Below, piece by piece: positions 13,119 to 24,684 of a DNA stretch of 64,000 nt. Each line of letters starts with the position of its first letter. Within the stretch, counting starts at the first letter, position 1. The notes beneath the pieces were generated by a model. It was not told the DNA's origin and did not search any database. It worked only from the letters and a program-made list of their open reading frames with translations. Origin of the DNA: Epichloe hybrida (Eukaryota > Ascomycota > Sordariomycetes > Hypocreales > Clavicipitaceae); contig JAFEKR010000021.1 of NCBI GenBank assembly GCA_019022495.1, forward strand, positions 434,001-498,000, written 5' to 3'. Made by a program: the position numbers and the translations under genes.

Positions 13119-15415
13119 GGCTACTGTCTGTTGGCGACGGCCATGTGCTGCCGAGGGATCCGCAAGGATTCGTGGCCGTTGTGTCACGTAGAGAGAGGGC
13201 CCAGGGGAGGCGGACGAGTTCCTCTCTGCTTTGTCAAAGATGAGAGCAACGCTCAACCTCGAGGCTCGTATGTATGTATAGTAAGAGTAGACCTGTCTGA
13301 GGTGGCCGAGGGTGCTTACGCGCGGCCCGAGGGCGATGACACAGATATATAGAACTACACACACAGTCCAGTGAACCCCTGCGCATCGACTTGGACTTCT
13401 TGCCTTGTGACACAGATTAGACTAGAGCTTAGATGGCGGCATCCTGCATCAGAGCGCGCACACGAGCGGGCGAGGCCCGCTTTGACGTTTGCCCTGGGAA
13501 TCCGAGGCCCATGTCGGAAACCTACGTGTGCTCTGGATGTGCTCTGGATGGGGTGAAAACCACTTTGGTCGTCCTTGTTGGCTTTCCTCGACTAGGGTTC
13601 TTATTGGAAGCGGTTACGCAGCTCAACAGAAGCCAACCACGACCCAAAGCGCACGTTGTAGCGCATGCTGTGCTGTGCATGCCCATCTTGAAGGGCATGG
13701 GCCTCAAGAAGTCATCTCCACAAAGGACGCTAGGCTGCTCTTCCCTGTTGTTCCCTGTCTGTAGCCTGTAGGTGTGTCCGGCCTTGTGTAGAACTTGTTG
13801 AAGACGGGAATAGTGGAGACTGGGAAAACCCCCTGGCTGCAAAAAAGGGACGAATCTGACTGCATCCAGTTCATGTAAACGGTGCAACGGGGATTAAGGA
13901 TTTGTCCACGCCTATGTATGCCGCTGCCCCATGCCGCTGACCATATGTAGGAGCTGCAACGGCTGAGCCTGCCCAACTCCAATCATCCACCAGCACAGGC
14001 GGCGCCGCTGTGAGAGCAGCTCAATCTTCCATCAAAAGACAAGCGGCGGTGGCCTGAGAACTGAGGGTGATGCTTGATCAAGACAAGTCGCAGGGGTGTG
14101 AGTCAGATCCCCAGGTAATAGGATAACCCCGTCCTCGCGAAACCCACGCTTTCGTCCATCGCCATCGCCATCGAAAGCTGAAGCACCCATCCATCAGCTG
14201 TCAAGGACTGATGATGACACGAGGCAGGTTGTTCCTAGGGAGCCAGTCACCTTGGACCAGTCGAGTCGTTGGCTCAAAGCCACTCGCCCGTTCCTGTCGA
14301 TGAAGGAGCAGCTACTCCGTATTTACGCCGCCATTCGACACCTCTTCGAGAAGGCGACAGGTATGACAGGCATGGTGCGCAATATTGATCAATACCTTGT
14401 TCTCAGGCTGCGGGAACCCCGGGAGGCCCAGGGGTGGAAGAAAAAATGGGTATCGAGAAAATCAGGTGCCCCGAAGGTACTCCGTAGTGACAGTGTGACG
14501 AAAATCATCGGCATGCTTTGATCAGAATTCGGTGTCAATTCATTTCCTGTCTGACCCATGCCTAACTCGACCGATACAAAGCTCCACGTGGATGGCGGCA
14601 GACGGAGAAGTCGGCGATCAGTGGGGGGTGAGGCTGATCTAGGGCAAGCGACGCGCCCTGGCCTGACATGAACAGTCGGCAGACAATGACAGATGTTGTG
14701 TCTGAGCGAGTCTAGGTTGTTCTCTGCCAAAAGCTCAGTCTTCAATTGGCTTGCTGATGCGGATTACTTACTACTGTAGCCCGCCAACAAGGATAGATTG
14801 TAGAGTCTTCGTTTGCGAATCATCCCGGCAGATGCTCAACATTCATCAACCAACGGCCCGAACAATGTGCCAGATGTGTTATACCATTCGAAAGCAAGTC
14901 TTGAGACAGGTTGGAATTCTTATAAGCAAAGATGGCCTACGACTTCGTCTTCGTGATGCGTCTTCGTGAGATATGGCAAGTGCTGCAACAGAAGTTCCGT
15001 AAGGCTGTAGATACAGCTCATGGCGCACAGATTCCTGTACCATACTCCGCAATGTCAGAGCGCAAACCACAAGACTTCTTGCGGATGCTCAAGATCTTCT
15101 CCATAGTGATAGCGGAGTGACGCACTGTCGGCCGGCAAACTCTATACTGTGGATGGCTACCCACGGTGTGCTCGGATGATCACGATGTCGATAACACCAT
15201 GTCGTCGAGGCAGCGGCGGTGGCGACGGGTGTGGGGTTTTCATGGACATTTTTCTCCACCGGATGGGGGAATGATGAGCTCGTTTGAGCGCGGTGGAATG
15301 ACATGCGAGGATCTCGACGAAAGCGCAAAGACTTTCAATGTTTGCTGTATACTTGGAACCAAAAAACTGCAATTGAAAACTGAAAACCAAGTGACGGCCG
15401 GCGGCAGGTGACAGA

Positions 15416-15525
15416 CGGCAGACGGAAGGCACGCACTGGCGTCTTTTTTTTGTTCCTTCCTGCTGCAGGCAACGGCAGACGGAAGGCACGCGCTGGTGTC
15501 TTTTCTTTGTTCCTTCCTGCTGCAA
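15416..15525. repeat. 57-bp tandem duplication
   Basis: Two adjacent copies with period 57, each starting CGGCAGACGGAAGGCACGC and ending GTTCCTTCCTGCTGCA. They differ by a few substitutions and by the length of a T-run, so the duplication is fairly recent. Confidence 0.85.
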
Positions 15526-16036
15526 CCGCCTGCACATTCTCCGCCCCCACGGTCTGTAATATAATAATAAAAGTATTGTTTACTATTCAGTAGAGGGTGC
15601 ATGGCAAAATCCCTCCGTGATCCATGGAGTACACCGTCCTTTGCTGGAAAAGTCGGACATTTTGCTGCCCAGCCGTAATACTTACAATCAAGCACAGAAC
15701 GGGAACGATTGGTGCGAGTGCGAATGTCACCAGGAACGAGGGCTCCCTGTATTCCATCTGTATGGTACAAATTTCCCAACATCACCGCAGTCAACCACAA
15801 TTGCTCAGCCAGCCAGGGTCTAATCAGTGCTCGATCGGCATTTTCAAATGATGAATGGGCGAATGGCCTCGGGCCCCGATGGCTCCGGGCGGCATCCCAC
15901 ACCAGATTCACGAGATTCGTACAAATCCAACCCTCGGCGGTTCGGGCAACCTGGCTTGACGAATCATCATCGTGGATGGACGTACTCTTTGTGGGCCACG
16001 CAACCCGAGGATCAACTGGGGGGAATTGTATTATTA

Positions 16037-16274
16037 CAGTCTAACCCCTGAATGATTTTACACTCGCTACAAGCCCCACGCGGGGCAGCCACTATCAGCT
16101 GTGAGTGGCTATTATTATTGGAGCTGTTAGGGACGCTACAGGGGAAAGAAGGTACTAAATAGTCCGAGTAGATAACACGTAATCTAAAGTATCTTTTACT
16201 CCACCTAGTAGTTTGTAATTAGTCCGCTGCCCCTGGTCATGTACCTCGTGTAAAATCATTCAGGGGTTAGACTG
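16037..16274. mobile_element. 238-bp MITE, Tc1/mariner (pogo/Fot1-like) type, TA target duplication
   Basis: Two perfect 27-bp terminal inverted repeats, 16037-16063 and 16248-16274, begin CAGTCTAACCCCTGAATGAT. Each end is flanked by TA (16035-16036 and 16275-16276), the signature of Tc1/mariner insertion; the CAGT start resembles pogo/Fot1 elements. The interior is too short for a transposase and holds an imperfect hairpin (AGCCACT ... AGTGGCT at about 16089-16112). This is a non-autonomous element that needs a transposase encoded elsewhere. The perfect ends suggest a recent insertion. Confidence 0.9.
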
Positions 16275-17536
16275 TACCGTCGTGGAGGAACCGGGGGGGG
16301 GGGGGGCGCGTGCGATGTTTGCCAGGATGTTGCTGGAAGAAACGTAGCAGCGACTTCAGCTGAGATGGCGTCAGCGAAGATCAATGATGGACACTGCCGA
16401 TGCTGCCAGGATGTATTAGATCTCGTCTTCACTCTTCTCCCCTCCTCATGGCTGTGCTCGAATCACCAGAACGTACGAGTAGAAACCATACATACATGCA
16501 AGATGCTGGACATGTGGCAATCGCAACCGCAACCGCAGTCGCATTCCAACGCCAACCATTACGAAGGGCTAATGTCATCATCTTTGTCAAGCTCGTCGGC
16601 ATTACTCCCTGAGACATTATCAATGTCCATGAAATTGGTCCGTTGACCGGGTCGGCGGGGACGGAGCAACCTCAACGGACCGTCAATTAGACCCACCCAC
16701 CTTGTTGATGTCCTCATCTGCTAAAGGCACAATAGTAGACCATCAGCACGATGATACCCCATCCCCCTACGACCTTCATCTCCAGATTTGACGCGTGGAA
16801 GCGAAACAGTTCTGCCGTCGTACACTGGTCAGCCAAGGTTCCTAGCCTTGTCAAGTACAACAAAAAAAAAAAGCATCATTTTCCCTCAGATAAAGCAGTA
16901 GAATCACCGAAGAACTCATTCCCTTCTTGAAACATATTTTTTTGATTGCACATCATCATGGGCAGGGAAAGGGAAGCACGAGGAAAGTGCACAACCATAC
17001 CTTTTGGAAGTTCGTGGCGCTCAACGTCGCGAACCCAGTGTGCATCTCCCGATCACAGCCCCGAGGGGAGCATCGCCGGTAGGTCCAACGAGGGGAAGCT
17101 TGAACGGCTGGTGCGGGTTGATCAGCCGCAAGGTAGAAACGTGGTTGCAACGATTTCAGAATCACAAGCAAGACCTGCTCGCGAGAAGCAGACGTCATGG
17201 CAGACAGAATGGAAGTGCGAGGTTCAGAAACCAGATGCGTGGAGATTCTCGTTGAATGGATAAGCAAGCACTCCAGTATTAGCGGCAGCGACAAGTCGAA
17301 GGAGCGGGAGGATTCATTCTGAAGATGATGGAGTTTAGTTTTGCCATGGAGATGGAGCAGCTTTGTTGTTCATTCAGCACCATGTACGGAGCACGGCATT
17401 ATCGATAAAGCCAGCAGTGGGTGGCGCTAAAACGGGGGGGGTTTCGTCGTGTCGTCATTCATCCATGAACTCCCATCCCATCCATCAACCCATAAACACC
17501 AACTGCCCCGACGCTCCCTCGACATCCTCGACGACC

Positions 17537-18556
17537 ATGCGCGCCTCGCTCATCACCTCCGCCGTCATCGGCACCGCGCTCGCCTCCAAACCACGCACCC
17601 GGTCCCAAGACAGCGACCGCGACCGCGACCGCGACCGCGACAGCGACAACCCGCTCCCCCTCGTCATCTGGCACGGCCTAGGCGACTCCGCCTCGAGCGA
17701 CGGCCTCGCGCAGGTCGCCCAGCTCGCCGACGCCATCGCGCCCGGGATATTCGTCCACATGGTCAACCCCAACCCCAACCCCAACAGCGACGGCGCCGGC
17801 GACGACGACCGCGCCGCCACCTTCCTCGGCAACGTCTCCTCGCAGGTCCAGGCCGTGTGCGACCAGCTCGCCAGCAACCCCGTCCTCTCCACGGCGCCGG
17901 CCATCGACGCCCTCGGCTTCTCCCAGGGCGGCCAGTTCCTCCGCGGCTACGTCGAGCGCTGCAACAGGCCCCCCGTCAGGAACCTCATCACCTTTGGCAG
18001 CCAGCACAACGGCATCACGCGCTTCCGCGACTGCGGCCCCTCCGACTGGCTCTGCAAGGGGGCCATGGCCCTCCTGCGCTTCAACGTGTGGAGCTCGCTC
18101 GTGCAGAGCCGCGTCGTGCCCGCGCAGTATTACCGCTCCACCGAGGCCGGCGAGTACGCGTCGTACCTCGACCACTCGAATTATCTCGCCGACATCAACA
18201 ACGAGAGGCACCTCAAGAACGAGGCGTACAGGAGGAACCTGGCCAGTCTGGAAAACTTCGTCATGTACATGTTTGAGAATGACACCGTGTCCATCCCCAA
18301 GGAGTCGTCGTGGTTCGGCGAGGTCAGTGGCGACGGCAACGTGACGCCTCTCAGGGACCGTGACATTTACAACGAGGACTGGCTGGGTTTGAAGGCGCTG
18401 GACGACAAGGGTGCGTTGAAGTTCAGAAGTGTCGAGGGAGAGCACATGCAGATTCCTGCTCAGGTTCTGAACGATACCTTGGCCGAGTTTCTGGGACGGT
18501 TCAGGCCGAAGACGCTCTCCAAAGGCTCTGAACATTTTGAGTCGGAGGAGCTGTAA
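17537..18556 (+). CDS. PPT1: Palmitoyl-protein thioesterase (PPT1 family)
   Basis: It removes thioester-linked fatty acyl groups from cysteines of proteins being degraded in the lysosome or vacuole. It is a single exon of 339 residues, close to the family length of about 300-340. The ATG at 17537 gives a short hydrophobic signal peptide (about residues 1-16); upstream in-frame codons are not signal-like. The alpha/beta-hydrolase triad is visible: Ser129 in GFSQGG, Asp249 in FENDTVSIP and His303 in GEHMQI. IWHGLGD near residue 44 forms the oxyanion side. Species-specific low complexity sits just after the signal peptide (an Asp-Arg repeat, residues 25-37) and near residue 78 (an Asn-Pro repeat). 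Confidence 0.93.
   Translation: MRASLITSAVIGTALASKPRTRSQDSDRDRDRDRDSDNPLPLVIWHGLGDSASSDGLAQVAQLADAIAPGIFVHMVNPNPNPNSDGAGDDDRAATFLGNVSSQVQAVCDQLASNPVLSTAPAIDALGFSQGGQFLRGYVERCNRPPVRNLITFGSQHNGITRFRDCGPSDWLCKGAMALLRFNVWSSLVQSRVVPAQYYRSTEAGEYASYLDHSNYLADINNERHLKNEAYRRNLASLENFVMYMFENDTVSIPKESSWFGEVSGDGNVTPLRDRDIYNEDWLGLKALDDKGALKFRSVEGEHMQIPAQVLNDTLAEFLGRFRPKTLSKGSEHFESEEL
17611..17649 (+). repeat. GACCGC/GACAGC hexanucleotide repeat inside the thioesterase gene
   Basis: About six GAC-CGC or GAC-AGC units encode alternating Asp and Arg or Ser between the signal peptide and the catalytic domain. The tract is in frame and likely varies in length between strains. Confidence 0.85.
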
Positions 18557-18947
18557 TCATATTTCTGTACGCTGCCACGCAGGCTTTGATGACATCTGTT
18601 AGGAAAGGGGGGCTTTCTCTCCGTCTAGGCATGGACAGACAGGTATTTTACGACAAGGGTTGACATGTGAATCACGGATCAATAGCGTTCTTTTAGGCCG
18701 GAGAAAAATGGCACAAATAGTCAATGCAAATCTTCATGTAACCATTGACACATCTATCTGGCATGCGAAATATGTACAATCCACTTCTTTTTTTTCTTCT
18801 TCTTGATTTCTTCGTTGTCAACGCCCTCAACGCCGGTGCCACAAAACATCATGTGCAGCAGTAGAAGAACCTCTCATACCCCGATCGATCTGGGAATCCC
18901 TCGTCACTCCCGATATCATCCCAGTCTTGCTTCCCCGATTTGTTTGC
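18557..18947. other. Short 3'-3' spacer
   Basis: The 3' flanks of the convergent thioesterase and ribosomal-L1-domain genes. It contains a T/C-rich tract at 18788-18806. No gene seen. Confidence 0.6.
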
Positions 18948-20185
18948 TCAGTCATCCATGGCTTTCTTAGCAGCAGTCTTTTGCTTCCTCAACTTGGCCT
19001 TTCGCTCAGCAATCTGCTTGTCCAGCTTGTCGTCGTTGCCATTGTCAACAGCCGCCACTTGCTTCTTCGCCTTTTTCTTGGGAGCAGGGGACTCTGACGC
19101 GGGGGCACCGTCGAGCGACTTGCGCTTCTTGCCGACGTTGGCCTTTTCCGCCTTGGACTTGTCCTCCGCGGCATCAGCAACAACGTCCTTCTCGTCCATC
19201 CACAGCTCGTCGGTCTGCCAGATGGGCAGGGCGGCCGTGTTGGGACCCTTGATGTAGATGCTGCGGACGTTGCGCCACTTCTGCGGCACCCACTTGCCCA
19301 CGAGGCCGGTGACGACGGCGTCGACATTGTCGGCAATCTGCTCGGCCGTCCAGTTGGCGTATCCGATGCGAACGGCCGTGTTGGTGCTGGGCGATAGGCT
19401 GACGAGGGCGGAGCTCAGAGCCTTTTCTATCTCCCTGGCCATGTCGGCGGCAGTCCCGGCATTGACATCCTCTGTGTTGGTCTTGTCACGTCTGGGACGC
19501 TTGCCGTCAACTTTGGCACGCTTGGCCTGCAGGAACACGGGAATGGGCCTCTTGGCTGTGTTCTTGAAGAAGGTCTTGCCGAGGACCTTGGGCAGGCGGT
19601 TGATTATTCTCTCGTCGGCGACGAAGATGTCATGCTCAGAGAAGAGCTTGCGCTGAGCGTCGTACTGGCTGTACTTTGACTTGAGTTTTCCGAAGTCGAT
19701 GACGCGGGTGATGCGCTTGCTCAGCTCGGCGGGGAAGTCGTCGGAGCCGATGATGTTCTTGTAGGCTCGCTGGGGGTTGGCGGTGATGGCGCAGATGGTG
19801 CTGGTCTCATCCGTGTTGAGCGAGTGGGGGATGGAAATCTTGCCTGGCTTCAAGCGAGTCTTGTCGGCGATGTGTCGCTTCGTGGTGAGGGTCAGCCACA
19901 CGGGGGTGTCCTCGTGGTCTCCGCCGTCCTCGTCCTCGAGAAGATTGCGCTTGGGGGCATCGATGGCGCTCTGCTTGGCTGCTTTCTTGATATGTGCCAG
20001 AAGGGCTTTGGAGGCTTTCAAAGTCTGCGTGTAGGCAGAAAGTTGTGGTTAGCAGGAAGAGCATTTGGAGAGGGAGACCTGTGCTCAGAAGCCCTTTGTT
20101 TGCGAGATGGAGAACGCACCTGATCGGGATCAATTGAAGTCAAGGCACTTGAGCCAGTGGCACCGAGTTCTTTTGACGGCACCAT
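18948..20185 (-). CDS. UTP30: Ribosomal L1 domain-containing protein (Utp30/Cic1, RSL1D1 family)
   Basis: A nucleolar pre-ribosome assembly factor by family. Exon 1 is 20185-20120 and exon 2 is 20024-18948, giving 380 residues; the intron starts GTGCGT and ends ACGCAG. The start MVPSKELGATGSSAL has a good ATG context. Residues 30-290 hold the L1-like fold: a helical start (SKALLAHIKKAAK), a threonine-rich strand (VWLTLTTKRHI), the basic core (LPKVLGKTFFKNTAKRPIPV) and RIGYANWTAEQIADNVDAV, a typical L1 C-terminal half. The last 90 residues are rich in Lys and Asp, as in nucleolar proteins. Yeast has two such paralogues, Utp30 and Cic1, and I cannot say firmly which this is. Confidence 0.88.
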
Positions 20186-22841
20186 GGTTGCTTTTTGGGG
20201 GAGATTCCAGCAACCTACTACGTAGTCTTGAAGAGAAGCACCAGGTGGGCTGAATGGCAGAATCACCGAGGGAAACCTGTTTTTTAGGCGGTGGTGAGGG
20301 GCAGTTTTTTTTCTTTCCCAGACCCGTTTTTTGCAAACGGAGCTTTGCTGGCCAGCGCGTTCGGAAGAAGCAAGGCCCGATGGCTCCGTTTCTCCGGTCC
20401 GGTCCGGCACCGTTACTCCACATTGAATTTCGGCCGGTGAGGTAAAGAATATTTGATGGACCTTTCACCTTCCAGGATAACTACCCATCTTCGCGAGAAC
20501 TACATCAGGGCAGATATAGCATGGCCTACACTGTCTGCGTGAAAACCCACCACTTAAGTGGCCACGCCATTGTACTGCAAAACATTTGTGCTGCTCGGCA
20601 GTCGGTGCAGTCACGCTTGCTCTAGTAGACTAGTACCGTCCGCACAATGTAGAACCATGCCGGTGATGACACCCGCTGCCTCACACGATCCCGTTCCCGT
20701 TACATCCACAAGTTGATGCTCGAGACAAAAAGAAGGACTCATTGCAAAAAAAAGACCGAGAGGATAATCCGATGTAGGTTCAGGTAGGTTGAGAACAGGT
20801 CGTATTCTTCCCCGCCTCTCGGGTTGCTTTATCGTTGGCGAAGGCCGTCGAGGCGTCGGGGAGGAGCAGATCCTGGCCTACTTTATGCACGTGGAGAGAT
20901 GGGCCCTCCGTGTTCCAACAGATGGAGAAACCGGCCATAGGCCCGTCGTTGACCAGAATAGAATCGAACCGTGGCGGGCAGAAGTTGTCTTTAATCGGGT
21001 GTCTCTGGAGAACTTCAGATAGTTTTTCCCTCTCCCACTTCCACTTACTATGCGTATTGTTTGCCACCAGACGCCCGGCGTTTGCACAACACCGGTTCCA
21101 CTCGATATGGCAAACACCAACCTCCTCAATCCCAACGCATCGCAGGCTACGTATAGTATCGACGACTAGTTTTATGGAGGCCGGACTGATCAGACATTGA
21201 AGGGCATGAATTTAATGTCTGGACTCACCAGCAGCGACATCTTCGTCAACAAACTTGAAGATTCATAGCCGGCAATGCGGGCGAAGGCACTGTTCTGTCA
21301 TAATCGCCCCGGGGCGCATCTAGATGCCAGATCTTGTTGCTTCACGCACACGCTTGCGAATGGACTGTTCATGTATCATGTGACTACACCATGTCATGCT
21401 GGGGCGATGATCCGCCACAGGCGTTGTTCGTGGAAGCCTCGTCGGGAGTCATTTTTCCTTGTTCTCGCGTGAGTTCTGAAACGCACGTAAGACAAAAGGC
21501 CATGCTGCACATCTTCTACAAGCGGGAAGAAGATTGCCCACCCGGCAGAGGGAAACCAAGCAGTAGAGTAGTCGATAGTTCTTTAAAGGGGTCATAGAAA
21601 AGGAGTATTTCCTTTGCGGCCATCGAGACAAGCCAACTATGCAGAGGGAGACGAGAAGCGAGAAGGGCAGACAAAATAGGGCTGTGGGCCATAATGACCG
21701 CACTAGATTGAACATGGAACTCGCTTGATGTCCATTTCCGGTCTAGGAGTTTTTTCTACATTCATTGGAAATTAAATGAATGGGCGGTTCGGGGACGGAA
21801 CGACAAACGACGTGGACCATGTTCGATTGGAGAGGTGAATGCAGACGCGACGGCGGTGGAGACGTGTTTTTTTTTGGTTTCTTGGTTTCTTGTTGGGAGA
21901 GAGGAGGCTGGATGGGCCAGACGAGCCGAGGAAGGGTGACGGCGCGGAAAAGTGCATTTTCTTGAGCGGTGCAAGGGAAGACGGGAATACATATGCATTG
22001 GTAGAATGGGAGGTCATTTTGTGGTCTGAAATGAAAGCACGCAGAAGCTCAACGCCATGTTCTTTCAGACTTCAGACCAAGATTTGTAGAACACGTGTCA
22101 CAGTCACAGGTCGAGCCCCCAGTCATCATCAGCTGTGCAGTGCGGGTGCAGCCTGTGCGTGATTCACGCTCAAGCTGTGGTCTGGCGTGGTCTGGCGCGG
22201 TTGCAGGGCAGCACCCGCCGGAAGCCCGCTGGAAACCCGCCGGAAAACCGCTGGAAACCCGCCGTCTGCAGCGCCTGAAAGTGCGTGCGCAAAGCGGACC
22301 AGACGCCAACGCCAACGCGATGCGTGGCCCATCGCGTTCGTGGGCGTTCGTGTCAGAGCCCACTTCACTGCTCTCCGACGTCGACTTGTTTAAAATGCCT
22401 TGCCGCTTCACCACACGACGCCTTTCCCTTCCTCACTCCTCGTCCATCTTGTCCGCACACCATATCTCGCTACACGCCCGGCGGCCCAAAGTCGAAGCCC
22501 GTTCTCATCGACACCTCCGACCTACTTTTGCGTCCCGCGAACAAACTGCAGCATCGACCATCCTCTACCATCCTCGTGCGTGGTCGTATCCCCGACCCGA
22601 CCTTGACCAAAGCCTGCCTGCCCGGTGCGCGTGTTGGGTGTAAGTGGACCACCTCTACTCTACCTCTTTACGCGCTGCTTGCTGCTCTATCCACGAAAAC
22701 GGGAGTTGCACGACAACGGAAAAAGGAGAAAAAAAAAAGAAGAGAAGAGAATGGTCTTTTGGTCTTGATCTTGATTCCCAAACAAGGTTTTTTTTCTCTT
22801 CTCATTTTTTCCATTTCTTCCATTTTTTTGTTTTCATAATC
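20186..22841. other. Intergenic region upstream of the ribosomal-L1-domain and FHA genes
   Basis: No gene supported. It includes both promoters, a CCCGCYGGAAA array at 22214-22264 and a CT-rich leader from about 22400. A weak tRNA-like GAATCGAACC match near 20966 has no arms around it. Confidence 0.6.
22214..22264. repeat. Short array of a CCCGCYGGAAA-type unit
   Basis: Four to five imperfect 11-13-base copies alternating CCCGCCGGAA and CCCGCTGGAA, about 600 bases upstream of the FHA gene. Confidence 0.8.
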
Positions 22842-24684
22842 ATGAATTCGTCGCCACCCCATGCGGCGGCTGGCGCGACGGCCCACGAACCGCCTCTGCC
22901 TTGCTCGACTCTGCCTTGCGCGACTCTGCCACGCTCGACTTCCACTCCCAGCTCGACTGCTGGCACAAAACGACCTGCTCCGTCGCTGCTGCCTGCCTTT
23001 GAGCCTCTGTCGTCATCGCCGGGGCTTCCCCGTCCGTCGAAACGCCAAAACACCGGACGCGCGTATCTCAAGTATCCCACGCCCGTGCCAACGTCGGCCA
23101 CGGGCATCCTGTCCAGCTCGCCGCCTCCAAGGCCTGGCCTCGCCCGCACCACCTCGGAGCGTGCTCCTCTCTCTGCTGTGCCGGCCGTCGAGCTCCCCGA
23201 GAATGGAGAGCTGGTGGCCATGGGCAGGTCGTCCAACTCGTCGCAGTTCCAGCTCTCGGCGAATCGGCTGGTGTCGCGTGTGCACGTCAAGGCGCGCTAC
23301 ATCCCAGCCCCGAGTCCGCTGGAGACCAACAAGATTGAAATCGTGTGCAACGGATGGAACGGGCTCAAGCTGCATTGCCAGGGACGCACGTGGGAGCTGT
23401 TCAAGGGCGACAGCTTCACCAGTGAGACCGAGGGCACCGATCTCCTCGTCGATGTCTTGGATGCCCGCGTCATGATTCAGTGGCCGAAACGTGGTGCCGT
23501 GACGGCCGAGAGCTTGGCCAACCTGTCTGATTGCAGCTGGGACGACTCGCCTCCGCGCTCGCAGCTGAGACGCAATTCGCTGCTGCAGTCGTCTCCTCTG
23601 CGAAGAAACACGCGCATCACGTCGCCCGAGAGTCCGACGCCCCTTGGGAATCTCGCCAGCTCACAGCGTCTGCAGGCCATTCTTCCCGGCATGGCTGGCG
23701 GCCGGGATGACGGCATCCAGATCTTCGAGGACGAGCCCGAGCTCCCAGAGCCAAAGGGTGACGCCGTCGGTGACGCCGTCGGTGACGCCGTCGGTGACGC
23801 TGTCGGTGACGCTGTCGACGTCGACGTCGGTGTCAGCATGGTGACCAACGCCACGGCCAGTTTCTCGAGCGAGCAGAGCGATGGCGAGGACGAGAATGAT
23901 GCAGACGAGGAGAACGACCCCGTCGTTCACTCCTTCGGCCCCTTCGGCGCCAACATCACCGGCAGACTCGCTTCAGTATCGACCAGGTCGCCCAAAGTGC
24001 CCAAGACTCTGCACGCCCATCGCCGCCCGCACCATGCCTCTTCCAACGAGACGTTGAGCGCGGCCGACACCCCTTGCATCCCGTCATCACCCATCAAGAA
24101 GCGCGCCGTCGAGCCCAAGCCCTCTGCCCTCCCTGCCGCAATCATCAGAGAATCCCGCGAGGACACGCCATCATGTCCTCCTCTCGCAGCGTCGACCACC
24201 CCCATCTCCAGGGAGGACACGCCGGCGCCGTCCATCGAGGTCGATCCAGCCGTGACCAACCATGTCGTAAACCAGCTGGCATTTTCGCGTCTCGCATCCA
24301 CGCCCTTGTCCACCATCATGCAGAACCTGCCCAGCGAGCACAGGACTGGACTGGCAAAGGATGTGCTGCGCGCCACCATCGAAGCAGCACCTTGCATCGG
24401 CATAATCCCCCGCCAGGGCAAGGACGCTGCGGGAAAAGCCCTCGAGAGCGAATATTATTATCAGCCCGACCGGGACGACGACCTTCAGCGACGGAGCGTC
24501 GTGGATGCCATGCGCAAGCCCAGTCTGCGCAACTGCCGCAAGCAGCACAAGGTTGGTGAACCCGTCCTCCTTTCATCCTGCCGTATATACATACCCTCAA
24601 TGTCATGCTCGTCGTATCGCTCACACATTGGTTTCCTTCTCTCTTGAATAGCAATACTACTGGAAGCGTCCCAAAACACCGTAA
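22842..24684 (+). CDS. TOS4: FHA-domain nuclear protein (Tos4/Plm2-like)
   Basis: FHA domains bind phosphothreonine. Tos4/Plm2 are chromatin-associated FHA proteins regulated at G1/S. Exon 1 is 22842-24551 and exon 2 is 24652-24684, giving 580 residues. The terminal exon adds only QYYWKRPKTP after HK; this short aromatic-basic tail supports the splice. The FHA region spans about residues 115-215: ELVAMGRSSNSSQFQL carries the GR..S strand, LVSRVHVKARY the S-R-H loop, and NGWNGLKL the N-G-x-x-L strand. The N-terminus is Ser/Pro-rich, and an acidic stretch follows an in-frame 12-base repeat at 23757-23816. An in-frame upstream region without a good ATG context was not used. Confidence 0.88.
23757..23816 (+). 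repeat. 12-base coding minisatellite (GDAV units)
   Basis: Five near-perfect copies of GGTGACGCCGTC encode Gly-Asp-Ala-Val, followed by Asp-Val pairs. The tract lies in the acidic linker of the FHA protein. Confidence 0.92.

Larger units (their letters stand above)
13119..17536. other. Gene-poor intergenic region with a MITE and a tandem duplication
   Basis: No protein gene is supported in 4.4 kb. Open frames at 14252-14521, 14932-15120 and 15624-16051 have no recognisable motif, intron logic or conserved composition. The region contains a 57-bp tandem duplication (15416-15525), a complete short inverted-repeat transposon (16037-16274) and a run of 14 G at 16293-16306. Confidence 0.6.

Noticed and set aside
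17449..18276. A 275-codon Arg/Pro/His-rich frame on the plus strand
   Set aside because: It is the second reading frame of the thioesterase gene; its composition is a by-product of GC-rich codons.
20950..20985. A tRNA-like GAATCGAACC word
   Set aside because: No acceptor, D or anticodon arms could be built around it on the minus strand.
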